Assembly (NCBI RefSeq): GCF_001705235.1
Contig: NZ_MCGV01000001.1
Span: forward strand, 1,364,001-1,428,000
DNA length: 64,000 bases
Direction: 5' to 3'
DNA from: Clostridium pasteurianum
GTDB lineage: Bacteria; Bacillota; Clostridia; Clostridiales; Clostridiaceae
The notes under the pieces were generated by a model that made no database searches, had not been told where the DNA came from, and saw only the letters and a program-made list of their open reading frames with translations. A program made the translations under genes and the position numbers. Below are positions 8,039 to 16,285 of the stretch, piece after piece; position 1 is the first letter of the stretch, and each line of letters opens with the position of its first letter.

Positions 8039-8710
8039 CTATTTTACATCCTTAATCCACTCTTCAGTATGATCTATCAGCCATTGTAAATCATCTAAAA
8101 ACATCTTTATATGATAACCATCTATTGCAGCATGATTAACTGTAATAGACAAAGGCATTGTAATTGTGCCCTCCGTTTTAGTAAATTTACCTGATTCAAA
8201 AATCGGTGCATAATAATTCTTTGCATTTTGAAGCTGCATCGACATACCATTAAAAGCGACCCACGGAATACAAGATACAATATAATTATTAGAAGGAGGT
8301 GCTCCTTTGGGCAACATACTGCCGTGACTTTTTCCATATTGTTTTATATCTGAAATATAATTTTTATAAAAAGCCTCAAAATCATCATTATATTCTGTCC
8401 AAAGAAATGTTATTGTTTTATCATCATCGTGGAATACTGGATAAAAAGGAGTTCTATAATCAAAGTAGCCTAATACATTATCTTGAATAGCCATAAGGAA
8501 CTCACGATGTCTTCCCATAGCTCTAGTTATTAGGTATAAATATGCAAGAAAGAACTTTATACCTTTACTTTTTAATGTATTCGTAAGTTTTGTAACATTT
8601 ATTGTTACGTTAATTGAATAAATAACGGTTGATACTGTTTCTGTAAAATATTTATATGTTTGTACCCTTGGCCATGTCTCCATGTCAATAGTATGAAAAT
8701 TTGTATTCAT
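8039..8710 (-). CDS. cat: Chloramphenicol acetyltransferase-like protein (type A)
   Basis: A 223-residue protein of the classical CAT family, which transfers acetyl from acetyl-CoA to the 3-hydroxyl of chloramphenicol and acts as a trimer in the cytoplasm. Family features include the N-terminal METWPRVQTYKYF, the central FLWTEYNDDFEAFY and the catalytic segment VNHAAIDGYH near residue 193. His193 and Asp197 fit the HHxxxDG motif, although the first His is Asn. ATAGGAG precedes the ATG. The gene lies behind a 22-codon leader frame and paired inverted repeats, typical of drug-induced cat genes. Relatives without resistance activity exist, so substrate is not certain. Confidence 0.85.
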   Translation of the reverse strand: MNTNFHTIDMETWPRVQTYKYFTETVSTVIYSINVTINVTKLTNTLKSKGIKFFLAYLYLITRAMGRHREFLMAIQDNVLGYFDYRTPFYPVFHDDDKTITFLWTEYNDDFEAFYKNYISDIKQYGKSHGSMLPKGAPPSNNYIVSCIPWVAFNGMSMQLQNAKNYYAPIFESGKFTKTEGTITMPLSITVNHAAIDGYHIKMFLDDLQWLIDHTEEWIKDVK

Positions 8711-8750
8711 ATGATCATGCTCCTATCTACATTTAATTTGTAAATATAAA

Positions 8751-8847
8751 GCAAAGACCACACAAAAATATTTTAGCTTATATTATTCCAAACTAAGCTC
8801 CGAACAAGATCTATCTTTTATTTTCATGTAGTCTTTGCACGGAGCTT
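8751..8847 (-). promoter_or_regulatory. Attenuator-type leader of the cat-like gene with interleaved inverted repeats
   Basis: Reading the minus-strand transcript, four 8-nt segments occur in order: AAGCTCCG (8847-8840), GCAAAGAC (8838-8831), CGGAGCTT (8802-8795) and GTCTTTGC (8758-8751). Segment 1 is complementary to 3, and 2 to 4. The pairings are interleaved, so they are either mutually exclusive or form a pseudoknot. Segments 1 and 2 lie inside the leader frame, so a stalled ribosome would disrupt one pairing. Segment 4 is followed by TTTATATTT. This layout fits ribosome-stalling attenuation of an antibiotic resistance gene. Confidence 0.6.
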
Positions 8848-8879
8848 TGTTTCACAATATATTTTGATAGTTCTACCAT
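8811..8879 (-). CDS. Leader peptide of the cat-like gene, 22 aa
   Basis: A short frame, MVELSKYIVKQSSVQRLHEN then KR and TAG, is preceded by a very strong ribosome site (AAGGAGGTGATTTGC). It ends about 100 bases before the cat-like start. Its 3' half overlaps two of the four complementary segments described for the leader. Leader peptides upstream of cat and erm genes are translated so that drug-stalled ribosomes change the RNA fold. The stalling codon cannot be identified by eye. It begins about 50 bp after the methyltransferase stop, so it could be reached by read-through or by its own promoter. Confidence 0.6.
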   Translation of the reverse strand: MVELSKYIVKQSSVQRLHENKR

Positions 8880-8928
8880 GCAAATCACCTCCTTATATGG
8901 TTCACTTAAGCTTTATTAGAACTTGCAT

Positions 8929-9738
8929 TTATTTCTTCATCAAAATATCAACAGTATGTGCACTTGCACCAAGAAGTTCTGGTCTTTCACACGTAGAAAA
9001 ATGATACTTCATGAAAAGCTTAAAGGTTTCTTCATCCATAGCATTCAAAGTAGGTCTCATGTAATCAGCTGGCCCATCTGCTGCAATTATTTTTATTCTT
9101 TCTAATTTTACCTCTTCATTTAACTTATTAATATCTTCAAGTCTTACATAATCATATAAATCCTCTGGCTGTGATACAGTATGGAAATCATGAGTAAGTT
9201 TGCCAGCATTAACACACCTTAAAATATTATTTTCCTTAAAACCATAAGTTATTACGCTATATTCATTCATACAATATGCAACTAATATAGTACCATTGGT
9301 TTTAGTTACTCTTTTTGCTTCCTTCAATGCTTGAACTTTATCTTCAAAAGTATACAAATGATACATCGGTCCAAACACTAAGGTCATATCAAAAGTATTT
9401 TCTGAAAATCTTGATAAATCTAAGGCTGATCCCTGATATGCATTTACTGAACTTCCTTTGGCCTTTAAAGTACCTAAATTATGTTTTACAAGTTCAATTG
9501 CAGTAACATCATATCCTTCATTTGCAAGTTTAACAGAGTATCTTCCTGTCCCTGCACCTACATCTAAAATTTTTGCAGTCTTGCTATCTTGTAAATACTC
9601 ATGAATATATTTCATAGAAGTAATGTATTCAACCTGACCATACCTTGTGGTTAATCTTTTGTCCTCACAGAATTTATTATAATATTTTTCAAGTTCCATT
9701 GTTATTTTTTTATGTTCATTATCCATTTTAGCCGACAT
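8929..9738 (-). CDS. Class I SAM-dependent methyltransferase
   Basis: A 269-residue protein. Motif I is ILDVGAGTGRYSVKLA at about residues 60-75, motif II ends in an acidic VTAIELV, and motif IV is TFDMTLVFGPMYHLY, all typical of the Rossmann-fold methyltransferases that use S-adenosylmethionine. The substrate is not recognisable; ubiquinone/small-molecule and antibiotic-modifying groups look alike at this level. Only a weak ribosome site (AAGAGATAG) precedes the chosen ATG, and a start four codons later is possible. It lies directly upstream of the cat leader on the same strand, so the two may share a transcript. Confidence 0.75.
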   Translation of the reverse strand: MSAKMDNEHKKITMELEKYYNKFCEDKRLTTRYGQVEYITSMKYIHEYLQDSKTAKILDVGAGTGRYSVKLANEGYDVTAIELVKHNLGTLKAKGSSVNAYQGSALDLSRFSENTFDMTLVFGPMYHLYTFEDKVQALKEAKRVTKTNGTILVAYCMNEYSVITYGFKENNILRCVNAGKLTHDFHTVSQPEDLYDYVRLEDINKLNEEVKLERIKIIAADGPADYMRPTLNAMDEETFKLFMKYHFSTCERPELLGASAHTVDILMKK

Positions 9739-9813
9739 CTATCTCTTATGCCTCTCATCCATTTAATTATTATAAATTCATTATATTCTATATGTACTTT
9801 ATTATCTAGTACT

Positions 9814-10464
9814 TTATATTTCAAATGGCTTTGCAAAGAAGCAATCTTTACCTATATTTTTAATAGTTTTATTTTGAAGTATTCTTCCACCAAAGCGATA
9901 TATTAATGGACTTATAAATGTTTTTGACACTAATTCAAAAGCCTCTTTAGAGATTTCTTTATCATCACGGATATCCTTTGCTATAAGATTTAATGATGCA
10001 TCAAGTTTTTTATATGTTTTCCCTAATTCGCCGTTTTCCATAAGTGTTCCTGGCGTTACCCCAATTCCACCTAACCATTTAAAATTCATATCCCTTGCAA
10101 ATAAACTGCATGTAGTAATTGCACTTTTACTTGCTTCAACTTCAGGAAAACCACTATTAGTTATAACAAACATTTTCCTATCTTTATTAGTCAATTTATT
10201 TTTATCTTCATTAATTGTTTCCAAAAATTCTAACACAGTACCTGGAAGCGAATTTTCATATATTGGTGATATCAATATTATCACATCTGATTTGTCAACT
10301 TTCTCAATAATTGCAGTTTTTTTATTTATCATTTTTTCCAAATAAATTTTAGAGCAGTTCATATTGGAGTCTCTCAATTTACTCTCTAAATTATTGCTAA
10401 TAATATCAGAACTACTACGCTCACATCTAGGGCTTCCTATTACAATCAATATATTCTTATTCAT
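9814..10464 (-). CDS. Flavodoxin-fold NAD(P)H-dependent reductase
   Basis: A 216-residue protein of the NADPH-dependent FMN reductase superfamily. It opens with the FMN-phosphate loop ILIVIGSPRCERSSSDI and contains SDVIILISPIYENSLPGTV, where the SPIYxxSxPG segment contacts the flavin. VITNSGFPE follows. No cysteine cluster is present, in contrast to the next gene. The last third is helical and typical of clostridial relatives. GAGGAGG precedes the ATG. It is 13 bp from the gene at 10478, so the two are probably co-transcribed. The physiological substrate is unknown. Confidence 0.75.
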   Translation of the reverse strand: MNKNILIVIGSPRCERSSSDIISNNLESKLRDSNMNCSKIYLEKMINKKTAIIEKVDKSDVIILISPIYENSLPGTVLEFLETINEDKNKLTNKDRKMFVITNSGFPEVEASKSAITTCSLFARDMNFKWLGGIGVTPGTLMENGELGKTYKKLDASLNLIAKDIRDDKEISKEAFELVSKTFISPLIYRFGGRILQNKTIKNIGKDCFFAKPFEI

Positions 10465-10477
10465 ATCTCTTCCTCCT

Positions 10478-11020
10478 CTACTCTAAAAAATTAATTTTAT
10501 CTAAATCTAGTTCGTTCTCAATTATTTCAATTTTTATTTCACTGCCTTGAACAAACAAGTTGCAATTCATAAATGTATTTCTGAAAGCTTTAATAGAACT
10601 TTCATTAGTATTATCCGCAATACCAATGACAATAACATAAGGATATCTATCATATCTATTTTTCATAACAGTTCTTCCTTTTTTTGAAGTCTGATATGGT
10701 AAAAAAAGAGGTTCGGTTCTATCAATGAATTTTTTAGTAATTGAATTGCACGTACCAAACCTAATAGGTGTAATTATAATAGCAATATCGCTGTTTATAT
10801 ACTCCTTTAAAATTTCATTAACACCATCATTAATAGCACATAAACCTGGTTTTATACTTTGACAGGAATCACACCCCATGCAATTTTTTATATTTAACTT
10901 ACTTAAATCATTTATGTTAAAAGTATCCCCTCTTTTATCTAAACATCTATTTATATTTTCAATGCATTTCTCATAAAGATCATTCTTTTTATCATATCCG
11001 TTTATTAATGTAACCTTCAT
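10478..11020 (-). CDS. Iron-sulfur flavoprotein-like flavodoxin family protein
   Basis: A 180-residue flavodoxin-fold protein. It has an N-terminal LINGYDKKND nucleotide loop and a cysteine cluster NCMGCDSCQSIKPGLC (Cys47, 50, 53 and 61), spaced as in iron-sulfur flavoproteins that carry a 4Fe-4S cluster beside FMN. SDIAIIITPIRFGTCNS is the flavin-proximal loop. Such proteins pass electrons between ferredoxin-type donors and small acceptors in anaerobes. GGAGG precedes the ATG. It pairs with the adjacent cluster-less reductase and lies downstream of the alpha/beta hydrolase. Confidence 0.75.
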   Translation of the reverse strand: MKVTLINGYDKKNDLYEKCIENINRCLDKRGDTFNINDLSKLNIKNCMGCDSCQSIKPGLCAINDGVNEILKEYINSDIAIIITPIRFGTCNSITKKFIDRTEPLFLPYQTSKKGRTVMKNRYDRYPYVIVIGIADNTNESSIKAFRNTFMNCNLFVQGSEIKIEIIENELDLDKINFLE

Positions 11021-11103
11021 ATTAATCTAATCCTCCATTACTTATAAAATATTTATATAATCAAACTAAAAAACTTTTTATTTTAAATTATAAAAAATAA
11101 ACT

Positions 11104-12264
11104 TTATTCCTTACTTTTCATAAGTTCAATCCAGTCAATCATCGTATCAAAACAAAGTTTTAAATTTCCTAAATTGCAATGTGCTTCACCATGCTCTTGT
11201 TCCGTAAAAATTCTAACTGCAATGGACTTTGCATTAGTTAAAGCATTAATTTCTAATCCAACTGTACGGTAATCAATAAAATGATCTTTTTTTGCCCCAA
11301 TAATTAAAACATCCTGCTTAATCTTATCAGCTATATTATAAATCTGATACTCATTCATTTTTTTGAGATATTCAAATGGTGTCTTTGCTTCGTAAGCATA
11401 CATTCCATGGAGAAATCCCCATTTTACAAGTTCATTACCCTTTTTCATTTTCATTTTTATAATATTATTCAATACAAAATCTAAATTGTGCTTCATACAA
11501 AAATTAGTTACTTTCTGTACTTTTTTAGGGCGTTTTCCAATCAGTACATCTGCAAAATTAGTAAATACTGACCATGCAATAACATTCTTAATTCTGCTCT
11601 CAAAAGCGGCTGCACGCGGCGCAAGCATACCTCCAAGGGATGCTCCAATTATAGTAACTCCATCTAACTTAAGGTAGTCAAGTACTGCTTTTACTGGTTT
11701 TTCCCACTTGTATGTAAAATGTTTTCCTTGAACACGCATAACACCACCCTGTCCAGGTCCTTCAAACAGGTAAGTATCATATCCCATTTCTGCAAAATAA
11801 AGCATAGAAAAAAAGAATTCTTCCATATATGAATCATTTCCACCATGAAGAAGTATTGTTCCTTTCTTCTCCTTTTCAGCTTTTGTGAACATTACAGGAA
11901 GTACTACATCTTCATAAGGAACTTTATATTGTTTTACTTTTCCGTTTTTAAAATAGTCCGAATAATATTCATAAAAAATTTTTGTTGCCAAAACATAATA
12001 CTTTTTCTTATCTGGATCACCATCATACATGAAAAATTCACTCATTCTATAATAAGCAATAGCATTTTTCTCTCTTCCTTCGCTAAGTGCCTCATCTCCT
12101 ATGGCTATCATACTCTTTTTCCAATCACTGCTAGAATGAATATCTTGCGATACCTTCTTCACATCTTCCAGTCTTCCACCATCCCACATAATTACACGAT
12201 TTAGCTGAAAGTTGAAATTGGAATTTTCATTTAATTTATAGCTTCCTACCTCAAATTTAACCAT
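11104..12264 (-). CDS. Alpha/beta hydrolase (FrsA/esterase-like)
   Basis: A 386-residue protein. The N-terminal 130 residues are helical and the remainder is an alpha/beta hydrolase: GTILLHGGNDSYMEEFF (oxyanion strand), YLFEGPGQGG, the nucleophile elbow IGASLGGM (Ser at about residue 210), then DVLIIGAKKDHFI with the acid and EQEHGEAHCN with the probable catalytic His. The size and architecture resemble FrsA-like and dihydropseudooxynicotine-hydrolase-like esterases. The substrate is unknown. The ribosome site GGAGG lies within a perfect inverted repeat at 12272-12312, so translation may be controlled by RNA folding. It follows the AraC gene in the same direction. Confidence 0.8.
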   Translation of the reverse strand: MVKFEVGSYKLNENSNFNFQLNRVIMWDGGRLEDVKKVSQDIHSSSDWKKSMIAIGDEALSEGREKNAIAYYRMSEFFMYDGDPDKKKYYVLATKIFYEYYSDYFKNGKVKQYKVPYEDVVLPVMFTKAEKEKKGTILLHGGNDSYMEEFFFSMLYFAEMGYDTYLFEGPGQGGVMRVQGKHFTYKWEKPVKAVLDYLKLDGVTIIGASLGGMLAPRAAAFESRIKNVIAWSVFTNFADVLIGKRPKKVQKVTNFCMKHNLDFVLNNIIKMKMKKGNELVKWGFLHGMYAYEAKTPFEYLKKMNEYQIYNIADKIKQDVLIIGAKKDHFIDYRTVGLEINALTNAKSIAVRIFTEQEHGEAHCNLGNLKLCFDTMIDWIELMKSKE

Positions 12265-12271
12265 ATAAAAG

Positions 12272-12312
12272 TACCTCCATTTCCTATATTTATTTTAAAA
12301 GAAATGGAGGTA
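12272..12312 (-). promoter_or_regulatory. Hairpin that buries the hydrolase ribosome binding site
   Basis: TACCTCCATTTC and GAAATGGAGGTA form a perfect 12-bp stem with a 17-nt AT-rich loop. On the minus-strand RNA the 3' arm holds the GGAGG of the hydrolase gene and the 5' arm its exact complement. It could act as a translational switch or thermometer, or simply as the terminator of the araC gene 23 bp upstream; only CTTTTAT follows the stem. Confidence 0.5.
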
Positions 12313-12335
12313 TAATTGCTTTCATTTAGCTGCTA

Positions 12336-13064
12336 TTATTCTAGTGTTTTATATACATCACTTAAAGATATTCCAAACATTCTTTTGCAGGTTGCTGCAC
12401 AATGCGATGAGCTGTCAAACCCTGCCTTTATGCAAGCTTCAGTAATGTTTCTCCCATTATAAATGTAATGAAAGGTTTTATTGATCTTTTGGAATGCAAG
12501 ATAACTATGTAATGTCATTCCTGTCTGTTCTCTAAATAAGTGAGATAATCGGCTTTTGGATAAATATATTCTATTAGATAAATCATCAATAATTGAATGT
12601 TCAATTGTCTCTAATCCGTTAATGTATAACAGAACTTCTTTTATTCTCTCATCATATTCATGTTTATGTAAATTATAAATTTCACACTGCCTGAGTAACC
12701 TTGCATCCAATGTTTCTTGATCAACTTGATGCTTCATATATTCCATAAGCATTTTATCAACAACATCATCAGTTATAATGGCATAAGGCTTTCCCTTAAG
12801 ATATTTTTTATTTATTGAAGCAGCATATCTACTTATTTCAGTAAATATAAAAACAATTGAACCGCCTTCTGTCATTGCACCTGTATGTAATATATTGGGG
12901 GCAATACAAATTCCTCTGCATTTTAATTCTTTATTTTCAATCTTCAGCACCATCTCCCCACCTAAGGAAATAATAATATGTGAAGCAAGATGTTTATGTA
13001 CCTCCGGATTTTTATAATCAGCTAATATCATCATAGGATCATATAATCTTAAAATCTTCGACAT
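12336..13064 (-). CDS. AraC family transcriptional regulator
   Basis: A 242-residue regulator. The N-terminal half is a cupin-like sensor domain (HLASHIIISLGGEMVL, CRGICIAPNILHTG). The C-terminal 100 residues hold the two AraC helix-turn-helix units, LSKSRLSHLFREQTGMTLHS and ITEACIKAGFDSSSHCAATC with KRMFGIS. The start chosen has GGGGGGAAAAGG directly upstream; an in-frame ATG 42 bases earlier has none. It lies between the exporter genes and the hydrolase, all on one strand, so it may regulate the hydrolase and flavoprotein genes that follow. The effector is unknown. Confidence 0.85.
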   Translation of the reverse strand: MSKILRLYDPMMILADYKNPEVHKHLASHIIISLGGEMVLKIENKELKCRGICIAPNILHTGAMTEGGSIVFIFTEISRYAASINKKYLKGKPYAIITDDVVDKMLMEYMKHQVDQETLDARLLRQCEIYNLHKHEYDERIKEVLLYINGLETIEHSIIDDLSNRIYLSKSRLSHLFREQTGMTLHSYLAFQKINKTFHYIYNGRNITEACIKAGFDSSSHCAATCKRMFGISLSDVYKTLE

Positions 13065-13115
13065 TACCTTTTCCCCCCTATAAGGTGATATACATATATT
13101 ATACACTTTTGCTTT

Positions 13116-13853
13116 TTATAACACTATATCCTTTTTATTAATTGCAGCTATGCTTAACACTAAAAATAAAACAATATATAAACATGCCGCAGCAGGAATT
13201 AACATTATATTATAAGTTCCAGCCTTCCCAACTAAATCATAGGCAAGCATTCCACCTGAAAATGTAAAGTAAATTGCATTTTTTAATACCTGATTTACTA
13301 TAACCATAATGAAGTAAATACTAATTCCCGCACCTATCATTGCACCATTATTATTAACAAATAAAGATAAAAAGCTTAATACTGCTGAAAATGCTAAAAT
13401 AGGCAGCATAACAATAGTGTAACATTCTATGTTATAAGGCATGGTTTTTACAAATTCAGAGATGTCTCCAAATGCAAATATTCCTACAATATAGCTGAAT
13501 ATAAAACTTATAATCATAAGTGCTGCAGCATATACAGCAATAAATAGAAATTTTCCAATAACAAGTTCTTTCCTTTTTATCGGAGTCATCAAAGAAAACT
13601 TCATTGTTCCATTTGCATAATCTTCTGTAAAAGCTTCTGAAACTACTAATACCATAAATATTGGAATTAGCGGTTTCATTATCATTCCGCCTAAGGTCTC
13701 AATTACAAAATTATGTGCTGTCATTTTAAAATCCATATTGGTTTTACCCATAACAGCCATAAGAATTATGGATACGATAATAGCACCTGTTAATATATAT
13801 ACTTTTTTACCGCCCAGAGTTTTTACAATTTCATTTTTTAATACTTTAAACAT
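13116..13853 (-). CDS. ABC-2 type transporter permease
   Basis: A 245-residue membrane protein with six hydrophobic segments (about residues 18-38, 55-75, 100-125, 145-170, 175-200 and 215-238). The N-terminal FKVLKNEIVKTLGGKKVY and the DYANGTMKFSLMTPIKRKELVIGKF cytoplasmic loop are typical of ABC-2 permeases of the bacitracin/lantibiotic exporter type. Its start overlaps the end of the ATPase gene by eight bases, so the two are translationally coupled and form one exporter. Likely job: self-protection or envelope-stress export, given the LytTR-type regulatory site upstream of the operon. Cargo unknown. Confidence 0.8.
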   Translation of the reverse strand: MFKVLKNEIVKTLGGKKVYILTGAIIVSIILMAVMGKTNMDFKMTAHNFVIETLGGMIMKPLIPIFMVLVVSEAFTEDYANGTMKFSLMTPIKRKELVIGKFLFIAVYAAALMIISFIFSYIVGIFAFGDISEFVKTMPYNIECYTIVMLPILAFSAVLSFLSLFVNNNGAMIGAGISIYFIMVIVNQVLKNAIYFTFSGGMLAYDLVGKAGTYNIMLIPAAACLYIVLFLVLSIAAINKKDIVL

Positions 13854-14769
13854 ACTTTCTATCCCCTTCCATTACATTCAAGAAATAATCCTCTAATGAT
13901 GTCTCACTGCAGGATATTTGCTCTATATCAATATCACTATTCACCAAAAGTTTATTAATATTTTGAAAATTGCCCTTTTTTACTCTAAGCTTCAACCCTT
14001 TATCAAAATTATCTATCTTAAAGCTTATTTTATTTTCTTTTAAGATACGTACTGATTTTTCCTTTTCTTTAGTATGAATCTCTATTATTTCTTCATCAGT
14101 ATTTAAAAGCTCATCAACATATCCCTGAACCTTTAACTTTCCTTTTTCAATGATTCCTATTCTATTGCAAACTGCCTGAATTTCACTTAATATATGAGAA
14201 GAAATTATAAATGTCACTTTATATTTTATAGATAACTCCTGTATAAGCTGTCTTATTTCTTTTATTCCTTGTGGATCTACTCCATTTGTGGGCTCATCTA
14301 AAATAACTATATTAGGATTATTTAAAAATGCTCTAGCTATACCTAACCTTTGCTTCATTCCTAGTGAATATTTAGATACTTTCTTATGTTTTGCCTCAAT
14401 CATACCCACCATTTCTAACACTTCATCAATTCTTTTATATGGAACGCCACATAGATTAGCTGTTAACAGTAGATTTTTATATCCTGAAAGTCCTGTATAA
14501 AAGCTTGGAGCCTCTACCATAGCCCCTATTTTTTCTATGGCTTTTTCCCTATCCTCTTCTACATTATATCCATTAATTATTACTTTACCTGAAGTGGGCT
14601 TTATAAGTCCTAACATACTTTTTATTGTTGTACTTTTTCCTGCTCCGTTTGGACCCAAAAATCCGTATACATCCCCTTCATTCACTGTGATATTAAGATT
14701 ATCTATGGCTTTTTTACCACCGTACTCTTTAGATAAATTCTGCGTTTCCAATAAGCATTTAACTTTCAT
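13846..14769 (-). CDS. ABC transporter ATP-binding protein (BcrA-like)
   Basis: A 307-residue ATPase. Walker A is GPNGAGKST (residues 39-47), the signature is YSLGMKQRLGIARA (around 140), and Walker B is NIVILDEPTNGVDPQG followed by the switch histidine in IISSHIL. The C-terminal 80 residues form the small regulatory domain common in BcrA/lantibiotic-immunity ATPases. GAGGAG precedes the ATG. It drives the overlapping permease. Its promoter region (14770-14947) holds two LytTR-type direct repeats, which ties it to the two-component system immediately upstream. Confidence 0.9.
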   Translation of the reverse strand: MKVKCLLETQNLSKEYGGKKAIDNLNITVNEGDVYGFLGPNGAGKSTTIKSMLGLIKPTSGKVIINGYNVEEDREKAIEKIGAMVEAPSFYTGLSGYKNLLLTANLCGVPYKRIDEVLEMVGMIEAKHKKVSKYSLGMKQRLGIARAFLNNPNIVILDEPTNGVDPQGIKEIRQLIQELSIKYKVTFIISSHILSEIQAVCNRIGIIEKGKLKVQGYVDELLNTDEEIIEIHTKEKEKSVRILKENKISFKIDNFDKGLKLRVKKGNFQNINKLLVNSDIDIEQISCSETSLEDYFLNVMEGDRKYV

Positions 14770-14880
14770 ACAATTCAGCTCCTCGTTTTCATTTAATGAA
14801 CATATGTTATCACAGTAGCTCAGCTTATCTACGCATCATATCTTAAATAAGATATATATCTTCCTAAGTAGTACCTTTCA

Positions 14881-14912
14881 TTACGGTTAAGAATAAAAAA
14901 CTTACGGTCAGG
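14881..14912 (-). promoter_or_regulatory. LytTR-type direct-repeat operator of the ABC exporter
   Basis: On the plus strand TTACGGTTAAG (14881-14891) and TTACGGTCAGG (14902-14912) are direct repeats with a 21-bp period, two helical turns. This is the arrangement bound by AgrA/LytTR response regulators, and the sequence resembles their ACnGTTAAG consensus. The exporter gene is transcribed away from it on the minus strand, with a TATGAT -10-like hexamer downstream and no good -35, as expected for an activated promoter. The neighbouring LytTR regulator is the likely ligand. Confidence 0.65.
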
Positions 14913-14921
14913 AACGCAAAA

Positions 14922-14947
14922 GAAGCATTCATCTGCCTGAATGCTTC
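14922..14947 (-). terminator. Terminator of the two-component operon
   Basis: GAAGCATTCA and TGAATGCTTC form a perfect 10-bp stem with a six-base loop, immediately after the histidine kinase stop codon on the minus strand. It separates the kinase gene from the LytTR repeats of the exporter promoter. The trailing bases are CTTTTG-like rather than a long T run. Confidence 0.65.
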
Positions 14948-16285
14948 CTATTTATTCTTAATCCATAGTTCTTGAATAAACATGTTATTTTCAATAGATG
15001 TATTAAGAAATGCATTATCGTATTTTGTATCTATAATATGTTTAACTGTATATAATCCAAGTCCTCTGCCTTTGCCCTTTGTTGAAAATCCCTCCTTATA
15101 TATTTTATAAATTGCAGGTTTTTCTCCAAAGAAATTGTTTTGAATTGCTATAAGCACATAACCATCTTTATTAACAATACAAATGGAAAGCTTCGGATAT
15201 TCACATTCTGTTGAGGCTTCAATTGCATTATCAAAAAGTATACCTATTATCCTACATAAATCCATGATATTCATAGATACCCCATTAATATCCTCTAATA
15301 TCTCTACCTTTATATCTACATTCATAGATACAGCTTTTATAAGTTTTGTTGATAGTATAGCTTTTAAGCCTGTAATATTAATATATTTTAACTTATCTAT
15401 GTTGGTATTATTCCATTGTATATCCTTGTCCATATCTATAACATTTCCATAAAAGAACTCTTTAAGCCCATCCATATCATTACTGTCTATATATCCTTTA
15501 AGAGGTGAGAGCATATTCATATAATCATGCTTAAATCTTCTAGTATCACTATACATGCCCTCAATTACATGGGAATATTCTTCTATCTGCTTCTTCTCCT
15601 CAACTTCCCTTTTTAGTTCTACTGAGCTTTCAACAGTTTTATCATAATTATATATTATTGAGATAATAAGAATAATAGATATGAGCGGCAGCATTTGAGG
15701 TACGAAATTTGACATAGCAAAATCTTGAAGCTTACTCCTATATGTTAGAAAGAAAATTAAGAATATGACTATGGCAATGGGTATACTTATACTAACAATC
15801 ATTCTAAGTCTTACTTTTTCTAGAGATTTATTTTGCTTAACTTTCATCTTTTTTCCGATTACCCTAGTAATACCCCATACCAAAAATATAATAATTAAGC
15901 TTATGATACAACTCATGATTTGATACTTGGATAAATTAACATTGTACTCTTCTACTTTTTCATGTGAAACTAAGAGTACAAAAATATTTGTCAATATACT
16001 AATAACGCATGTACTATAAATAGCCATCAATATTTTTATTTTGTTTTTATCTTTGTCATCTCTCAGCTTAACTATAGATATTGCAGTTAGTATTGGAAGT
16101 ATTATAAGATATGAGCCCGTCAGCAATACTATATTAATTATATAAGAAATGAAAAAAAATTTTCCTAACTCCTTCATATTTATTATATTTCTATAAAAAA
16201 GACATACAGAAATGCAGCACAAAACAGCAGGAAGAAAAGCTGGAATTAAAGTGAACTTAACTAATAACTGAGCAAAATACATCAT
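14948..16285 (-). CDS. Sensor histidine kinase, AgrC-like (HPK10/GHKL)
   Basis: A 445-residue membrane kinase. The first 215 residues contain about six hydrophobic segments with no extracytoplasmic domain. The dimerisation segment includes DTRRFKHDYMNML, where His253 is the likely phosphoacceptor. The catalytic domain shows DLCRIIGILFDNAIEAS (N box) and GKGRGLGLYTVKHI (G box). This is the GHKL/AgrC type that pairs with LytTR regulators and often senses peptides. The ATG overlaps the regulator gene by four bases. No agrB or agrD is next to it, so an envelope-active peptide handled by the adjacent exporter is a reasonable guess for the signal. Confidence 0.85.
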   Translation of the reverse strand: MMYFAQLLVKFTLIPAFLPAVLCCISVCLFYRNIINMKELGKFFFISYIINIVLLTGSYLIILPILTAISIVKLRDDKDKNKIKILMAIYSTCVISILTNIFVLLVSHEKVEEYNVNLSKYQIMSCIISLIIIFLVWGITRVIGKKMKVKQNKSLEKVRLRMIVSISIPIAIVIFLIFFLTYRSKLQDFAMSNFVPQMLPLISIILIISIIYNYDKTVESSVELKREVEEKKQIEEYSHVIEGMYSDTRRFKHDYMNMLSPLKGYIDSNDMDGLKEFFYGNVIDMDKDIQWNNTNIDKLKYINITGLKAILSTKLIKAVSMNVDIKVEILEDINGVSMNIMDLCRIIGILFDNAIEASTECEYPKLSICIVNKDGYVLIAIQNNFFGEKPAIYKIYKEGFSTKGKGRGLGLYTVKHIIDTKYDNAFLNTSIENNMFIQELWIKNK

